Positions 28,887-33,020 of a DNA stretch of 33,020 nucleotides are shown here, piece by piece; the stretch's first letter is position 1, and each line of letters opens with the position of its first letter. The notes under the pieces were generated by a model. It was not told where the DNA came from, did no database searches, and saw only the letters and a program-made list of their open reading frames with translations. Both the position numbers and the translations under genes were made by a program. The stretch comes from Halomonas colorata. GTDB lineage: Bacteria > Pseudomonadota > Gammaproteobacteria > Pseudomonadales > Halomonadaceae. Where the stretch lies: contig NZ_JABUZA010000046.1 of the NCBI RefSeq assembly GCF_014897985.1, positions 1 through 33,020 of the forward strand. Direction: 5' to 3'.

Positions 28887-31091
28887 CTAGCGGCGGTGAC
28901 GCAGCAGGAACACGTGGTGCATGTTGGTGCGCCGCTGAAAGTCTGGATCAAAGGTGCGCGAGGTGATCTCTTCTACCGCGTAATGCTGGCTAAGCGCGTC
29001 ATCAAGCTTGAAACGGCGCTGGTTGTTCGAGAACACCAGTGTGCCACCTGGGGCGAGCCGGGCCATGGCAAGTTCCACCAGGCGCGGATGGTCACGCTGT
29101 ATATCCAGCGTATCGCGCATTTTCTTCGAGTTGGAGAACGTCGGCGGATCCATAAAGATCAGGTCAAACTCGGCGTCGGCGGTTTCCAGCCAGCGGAAAC
29201 AGTCATCGCGTACCACGCGGTGAAGGCGTAGATCGAGCTTGTTCAGGGTAAAGTTATCCTTCGCCCACTCAAGGTAAGTGTTGGACATATCGACGCTGAC
29301 GCTGTCGCTGGCGCCGCCCAAGGCTGCCTGAACGGTGGCCGTGGCGGTATAGCAGAACAGGTTCAAAAAGCGCTTGCCGCGGGCCATTTCGCCCAGCATA
29401 CGGCGTACCGGCCGGTGATCCAGGAACAGCCCTGTATCCAAGTAATCGCGCAGGTTGACCCATAGCCGCGCATCGCCTTCACGCACTTCAAAACGCTCAC
29501 CGCTGGCCTCACGCTTTTGGTACTGGGCAGTGCCGGTTTGCCGCTCACGGCGTTTGATATACACCTTGCTGGGGTCAACGCCTAACGCATCAGGCAGCAC
29601 TTCCAGCGCATCAAACAGGCGCTTTTGAGCCTGAGCTGGATTGATAGAGCTAGGTGCGGCGTACTCCTGAACGTGTACGCGGTCGCCGTAGCGGTCAATC
29701 GCCAGCGCAAACTCGGGCATATCGGCATCATAGATCCGATAACAGGTTTCACCGCTCTGCTTTAGCCACTTTTTGAGGCGTTTCTGGTTTTTGCCCAGCC
29801 GGTTGGCGAACATCTGCGCGTTTTCAGACACGGCAGGCGCTGTTTTAGGCGGCGTATCAACACCCTTACCTTCCGCCTGAGCGCCGCTATCCGTCGCTGG
29901 CACACCAATATCCATCAGCAACAGCTTGGCATCCAGCGCGCCGTTTTTAAGCGCATACTGCTTGTGCGCCCGCAAGCCCAGCCGGTGTCCTAAGTCGGGA
30001 TTGCCGGTAAACATCGCCAGTGTCCAGCCAGGAAACAGCGCTTTGGCTTTTTCACCCAGCTGGGAATACAGGCGCACAAGCTCGGGCAGCTCGCCCAACC
30101 GCTCACCGTAAGGCGGGTTAGTGATCAGAAGCCCGCGTTCTGCCGATAGCGTTTCGGGGCGAGTCAGCTGAGCAAGGCCCTGTCCGTGCAGAGTGATAAG
30201 TGCCGGAATACCTGCGCGCATCGCGTTGGTTTTTGCAGCCGATAGCGCCGCCGGGCTTTGGTCAAAACCCAACAGCTGGGTTTTACACCGCTTGCGACCA
30301 ATCGAGGCGCGTGCTTCGGCCTCACGCTTCTGCTCAAGCCAAAGCGTCTCATCGTGCCCGGCCCAGCCCTTGAAACCGAACCGTTCACGGTCCAGGTTCG
30401 GCGCCTGGTCGGCGGCCATCAGTGCGGCCTCAATCAGCAGCGTGCCGGCACCACACAGCGGATCGATCAACGGCTCGCCGGCTTTCGCCCGCTCGGGCCA
30501 GCCAGCACGGATCAGCAACGCTGCCGCGAGGTTTTCTTTGAGCGGCGCATGGCCGACATCACGACGATAGCCCCGGCGGTGCAAGCTCTCCCCCGAAAGG
30601 TCGATGCCGATGGTCAGGTTGGCGCGATGCAGATGTGCGTAGAGACGCAAATCCGGCGTTTTGGTATCGATGGAAGGACGCTCCTGCCCGGCAAGCTGTA
30701 GCGCGTCCACCACGCCATCTTTTACCGTTTGGGCGCCAAATCGAGTATGGCGAATGTGATCACTGCGGCCATGAAAATCCACCGCCAGGGTTTTGCCAAC
30801 CGCCAAGTGCTGGGTCCAGGCAATGCGGGCAACCACGTCGCGTAGTTGCTCCGGCGTTTCAATCATCGGCTCGCGAACCAGCTGCAGAATGATCCGGTTG
30901 GCAAGGCGTGACCACAGGCATACACGGTAGGCGATGGCTTGGCTGGCGGTAAAGTACACGCCAGCCACGGTGGTTTTTCCAGGCGTCGCGCCTAGCGCTG
31001 CCAGCTCATCGGCCAGCAGGCCTTCAATGCCTTTAGGGCAAGTCGCCAGCAGGTTCAGGGGGGCGTTTTGACTCGTTTCGGTCATAGTCAT
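28887..31091 (-). CDS. rlmL: Bifunctional 23S rRNA methyltransferase RlmK/RlmL
   Basis: A 734-aa protein that methylates G2445 (N2) and G2069 (N7) of 23S rRNA. The N-terminal half has a THUMP domain (about 15-160) and the first methyltransferase with DPLCGAGTLLIEAAL and NPPYGERLG; the C-terminal half has a second methyltransferase with NLFCYTATATVQAALGG and DPPTFSNSKKM. A variable, charged linker (about 390-420) joins them. Slightly longer than E. coli (702 aa). ATG at 31091 is used; a second ATG two codons later is possible. Confidence 0.96.
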   Translation of the reverse strand: MTMTETSQNAPLNLLATCPKGIEGLLADELAALGATPGKTTVAGVYFTASQAIAYRVCLWSRLANRIILQLVREPMIETPEQLRDVVARIAWTQHLAVGKTLAVDFHGRSDHIRHTRFGAQTVKDGVVDALQLAGQERPSIDTKTPDLRLYAHLHRANLTIGIDLSGESLHRRGYRRDVGHAPLKENLAAALLIRAGWPERAKAGEPLIDPLCGAGTLLIEAALMAADQAPNLDRERFGFKGWAGHDETLWLEQKREAEARASIGRKRCKTQLLGFDQSPAALSAAKTNAMRAGIPALITLHGQGLAQLTRPETLSAERGLLITNPPYGERLGELPELVRLYSQLGEKAKALFPGWTLAMFTGNPDLGHRLGLRAHKQYALKNGALDAKLLLMDIGVPATDSGAQAEGKGVDTPPKTAPAVSENAQMFANRLGKNQKRLKKWLKQSGETCYRIYDADMPEFALAIDRYGDRVHVQEYAAPSSINPAQAQKRLFDALEVLPDALGVDPSKVYIKRRERQTGTAQYQKREASGERFEVREGDARLWVNLRDYLDTGLFLDHRPVRRMLGEMARGKRFLNLFCYTATATVQAALGGASDSVSVDMSNTYLEWAKDNFTLNKLDLRLHRVVRDDCFRWLETADAEFDLIFMDPPTFSNSKKMRDTLDIQRDHPRLVELAMARLAPGGTLVFSNNQRRFKLDDALSQHYAVEEITSRTFDPDFQRRTNMHHVFLLRHRR

Positions 31092-31428
31092 GGCAGCGCG
31101 TAACCGCGCGATATTCCTATATATGGCAAATGTATTTACATCTTATGACAATTTGGGGGTCGACAAGTGCCCCCATCATGATCTAAGAATAAAAGAGTAG
31201 CTACTGAAAACGCATGCGTTGCTTGTCTTGGTCATTAATAGACCAACGGGTCATTAATGGACTAAAGGCTTGTTTTGGTTGCCGCCTAGCCGGTTCAGCT
31301 CGTGAGTGCTAGACATTAGCGCACGGCTGGCAGCCTGCTCTTGAAGTCAGCTCTCGAAATAGGGGCCTAACGCCAAAGGCATAGTGCACTATTTCTTTTT
31401 AAAGGCTTTCATGAAAAGAGGTTAGCCA
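31092..31428. other. Divergent control region between rlmKL and rmf
   Basis: 337 bp without a gene. It contains AT-rich stretches, a direct repeat of GGTCATTAAT(A/G)GAC at 31230 and 31249 (19 bp apart), and a 12-bp palindrome ATAGTGCACTAT at 31381-31392 close to rmf. These are plausible binding sites for rmf control in stationary phase, but no specific regulator is recognisable. Confidence 0.5.
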
Positions 31429-31638
31429 ATGAAACGACAAAAACGTGACCGCTTCCAGCGGGCCTATGTTCACGGGTATAAAGCAGGTGTTATCGGCCGT
31501 TCCCGTGATGATTGTCCCAGTCAAGATGTCAATTTACGCGAATACTGGATGAGCGGTTGGCGTGAAGGTCGCGGAGACCAGTGGGACGGAATGACCGGCA
31601 TTTCCGGTATCCACAAAAACCCCCTTGTCATGACCTAG
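31429..31638 (+). CDS. rmf: Ribosome modulation factor Rmf
   Basis: A 69-aa basic protein that turns 70S ribosomes into inactive 100S dimers in stationary phase. Sequence MKRQKRDRFQRAYVHGYKAG and the C-terminal YWMSGWREGRGDQ are the family hallmarks. Length compares with 55 aa in E. coli; the C-terminal ~14 residues are an extension. SD GAGG precedes the ATG; a strong terminator follows at 31677. Confidence 0.95.
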   Translation: MKRQKRDRFQRAYVHGYKAGVIGRSRDDCPSQDVNLREYWMSGWREGRGDQWDGMTGISGIHKNPLVMT

Positions 31639-31676
31639 CAATTTATATATTCCTTAATTTTCATTTTGGAACATGG

Positions 31677-31700
31677 AGCCCGCGTTTCAGCGGGCTTTTT
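31677..31700 (+). terminator. Rho-independent terminator of rmf
   Basis: AGCCCGC-GTTTCA-GCGGGCT followed by a T-run, 39 bp after the rmf stop codon. It also lies before the end of convergent pyrD. Confidence 0.9.
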
Positions 31701-31744
31701 AGCTCATGTTTTTTAATGCGCGTTTTTTAATTCACGCTGAAAAA

Positions 31745-32758
31745 TTAATGCGCTTTTAGCGCACGGGCACACTCATTGACCAATTTGGGTCCTTGATAAA
31801 TAAGCCCCGAGTAGAGCTGAATCAAATCAGCGCCCGCCGCTATCTTGGCCTTCGCAGCTTCCGCGCTATCAATGCCGCCTACGCCGATAATCGGAAGCGT
31901 TGGCAAATGCTGGCGTAGCAGGCGAATGACCACATTAGACGCCTCAAAAACAGGCTTGCCAGAAAGCCCACCCGCCTCACTCGCCTGCGGGTCGCTTTGC
32001 ACCGCTTCACGTGACACGGTCGTGTTGGTGGCAATCACGCCATCCAGCTCATTGCGGGCGATGCTTTCTGCCACCAGCGCAACTTCCTCTTCGCTCATAT
32101 CCGGTGCAATCTTAATTAATAGCGGCACCTTGCGCTCAGCTTGCGCGTCCAGGGCCCGGCTGCGCTCACGAATTGGCCCGAGCAAGCCATCCAATTGCTC
32201 ACCAAACTGCAGCGTGCGTAGCCCTGGCGTATTGGGCGAGGAAATATTCACCGTAATATAGTCGGCTACCGAGTGAACAGCGTCCAAGCAGATCAGATAG
32301 TCATCCAGGGCATTGTCCACAGCGGTGCTGAGATTTTTGCCGATATTGATCCCTACCACGCCCTGATAATGGCGCTTTTTAACCTGCGCCACTAGATGCT
32401 CAACGCCTTTGTTGTTAAACCCAAAGCGGTTGATGATGGCGTCATGGCCGGCCAAACGAAACAGGCGAGGCTTAGGGTTACCCGGCTGCGCTTTGGGCGT
32501 CACGGTGCCCACTTCGACAAACCCGAAACCTAGCGCGCCCAGCGCGTCAAGATGGTCGGCATCTTTATCAAGCCCTGCGGCTAACCCCACGCGGTTGGCA
32601 AACCGCAGTCCCATCAGTTCGACCGGATCGCCGATCGACTTACCCACCAGTGGCGCTACGCCACCCACGCGATGCAAGGCGTCTAACGTCCCTAAAGCCA
32701 ATCCGTGCGAGGTTTCAGGGTCAATACGAAAGAGCAGCGAGCGTGCAAGTAAGTACAT
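31745..32758 (-). CDS. pyrD: Dihydroorotate dehydrogenase (quinone), class 2
   Basis: A 337-aa membrane-associated flavoenzyme that oxidises dihydroorotate in pyrimidine synthesis, passing electrons to quinone. Seen: N-terminal quinone-tunnel helices (MYLLARSLLFRIDPETSH), NRVGLAAGLDKD, the active-site region NISSPNTPGLR with the catalytic serine just after the flavin contacts, VIATNTT and the phosphate-binding IGVGGIDSAEAAKAK. Length matches E. coli (336 aa). Confidence 0.97.
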   Translation of the reverse strand: MYLLARSLLFRIDPETSHGLALGTLDALHRVGGVAPLVGKSIGDPVELMGLRFANRVGLAAGLDKDADHLDALGALGFGFVEVGTVTPKAQPGNPKPRLFRLAGHDAIINRFGFNNKGVEHLVAQVKKRHYQGVVGINIGKNLSTAVDNALDDYLICLDAVHSVADYITVNISSPNTPGLRTLQFGEQLDGLLGPIRERSRALDAQAERKVPLLIKIAPDMSEEEVALVAESIARNELDGVIATNTTVSREAVQSDPQASEAGGLSGKPVFEASNVVIRLLRQHLPTLPIIGVGGIDSAEAAKAKIAAGADLIQLYSGLIYQGPKLVNECARALKAH

Positions 32759-32862
32759 CGACTAAATCTCTTTTGAAGGTGAGCGGTGCTGAGCGGCGCC
32801 GAGTATAGCGCAAACTGCCCTTTTGGCGCACGGCACTCAACAATTACCGGTGTAATAGGCCT

Positions 32863-32904
32863 AAAAAAACCGTGCCTGGATTGCCCAGGCACGGTTACTT
32901 TTTT
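32863..32904. terminator. Bidirectional terminator beyond pyrD promoter region
   Basis: CCGTGCCTGG-ATTG-CCCAGGCACGG is flanked by an A-run on the left and a T-rich run on the right. It probably ends a minus-strand gene lying beyond the window; 32905-33020 holds no ORF I can support. Confidence 0.8.
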
Positions 32905-33020
32905 CCACAACGCTTATTTACAGCGCTTAAGCGTTTTACCTAGGGAAGGTCTGAATAACTGCCGATATTCATCAACGCTCACTTGAGCCGACAAAAAATC
33001 GAAAATTCAGACACTCTTCT

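Noticed and set aside
32905..33020. Possible minus-strand gene end (…RPSLGKTLKRCK)
   Set aside because: The frame has an upstream stop within the window and no ATG, so it cannot be supported.

Overview
The window looks like a gammaproteobacterial chromosome, most likely Halomonas or another Halomonadaceae. That is inferred from the housekeeping set (long-form queF, rlmKL, rmf, pyrD, pdxB, alaA, htpX, msrB, a YlqF-type GTPase, yadGH-type ABC genes), moderately high GC and gamma-type tRNAs. No 16S or database comparison was possible.

Left part (551-15431): a compact integrated element of about 14.9 kb sits in the 3' end of tRNA-Ser(GGA). It is bounded by a 14-bp direct repeat of the tRNA end, with matching two-part arm-type sites just inside each end. 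Reading leftward from the tRNA, nearly everything is on the minus strand: P4-type tyrosine integrase; a 330-aa unknown (probable cargo); an AlpA-like regulator; an HTH protein; a C4-type antisense RNA whose loops are complementary to the next gene's ribosome-binding site; a chain of small genes coupled by ATGA overlaps; a CHC2 zinc-finger primase fragment; a DUF3987 protein; and a small hypothetical. An AT-rich regulatory gap follows, then a second operon of small proteins, a full TP901-type tail tape measure protein (1011 aa), and a 164-aa protein that joins a terminase-small-subunit-like N terminus to a second copy of the tape-measure C-terminal tail. At the left end are a zinc-ribbon protein, about 1.4 kb of non-coding DNA full of palindromes, duplicated modules and two triplets of iterons, and a lipoprotein. 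No capsid, portal, terminase large subunit, tail tube, baseplate or lysis gene is visible. This is the layout of a phage satellite whose only recognisable virion gene is a tape measure, and it is the most interesting object in the window.

Right part (15432-33020): ordinary chromosome. One minus-strand run holds the ABC exporter pair, queF, a nitroreductase and a YiiD_C-type thioesterase. It is followed by a tRNA array (three tRNA-Gly(GCC), three tRNA-Glu(TTC)) behind one strong promoter and interrupted by two disrupted tRNA-Gly 3' remnants. Then come msrB, ylqF, alaA and htpX on the plus strand; a diguanylate cyclase overlapping a MetE-like gene; pdxB; a WGR-like protein; a glutaredoxin-like protein; rlmKL; rmf; and pyrD. 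Several short tandem repeats (12-15 bp units) sit at gene 5' ends or leaders in this stretch.
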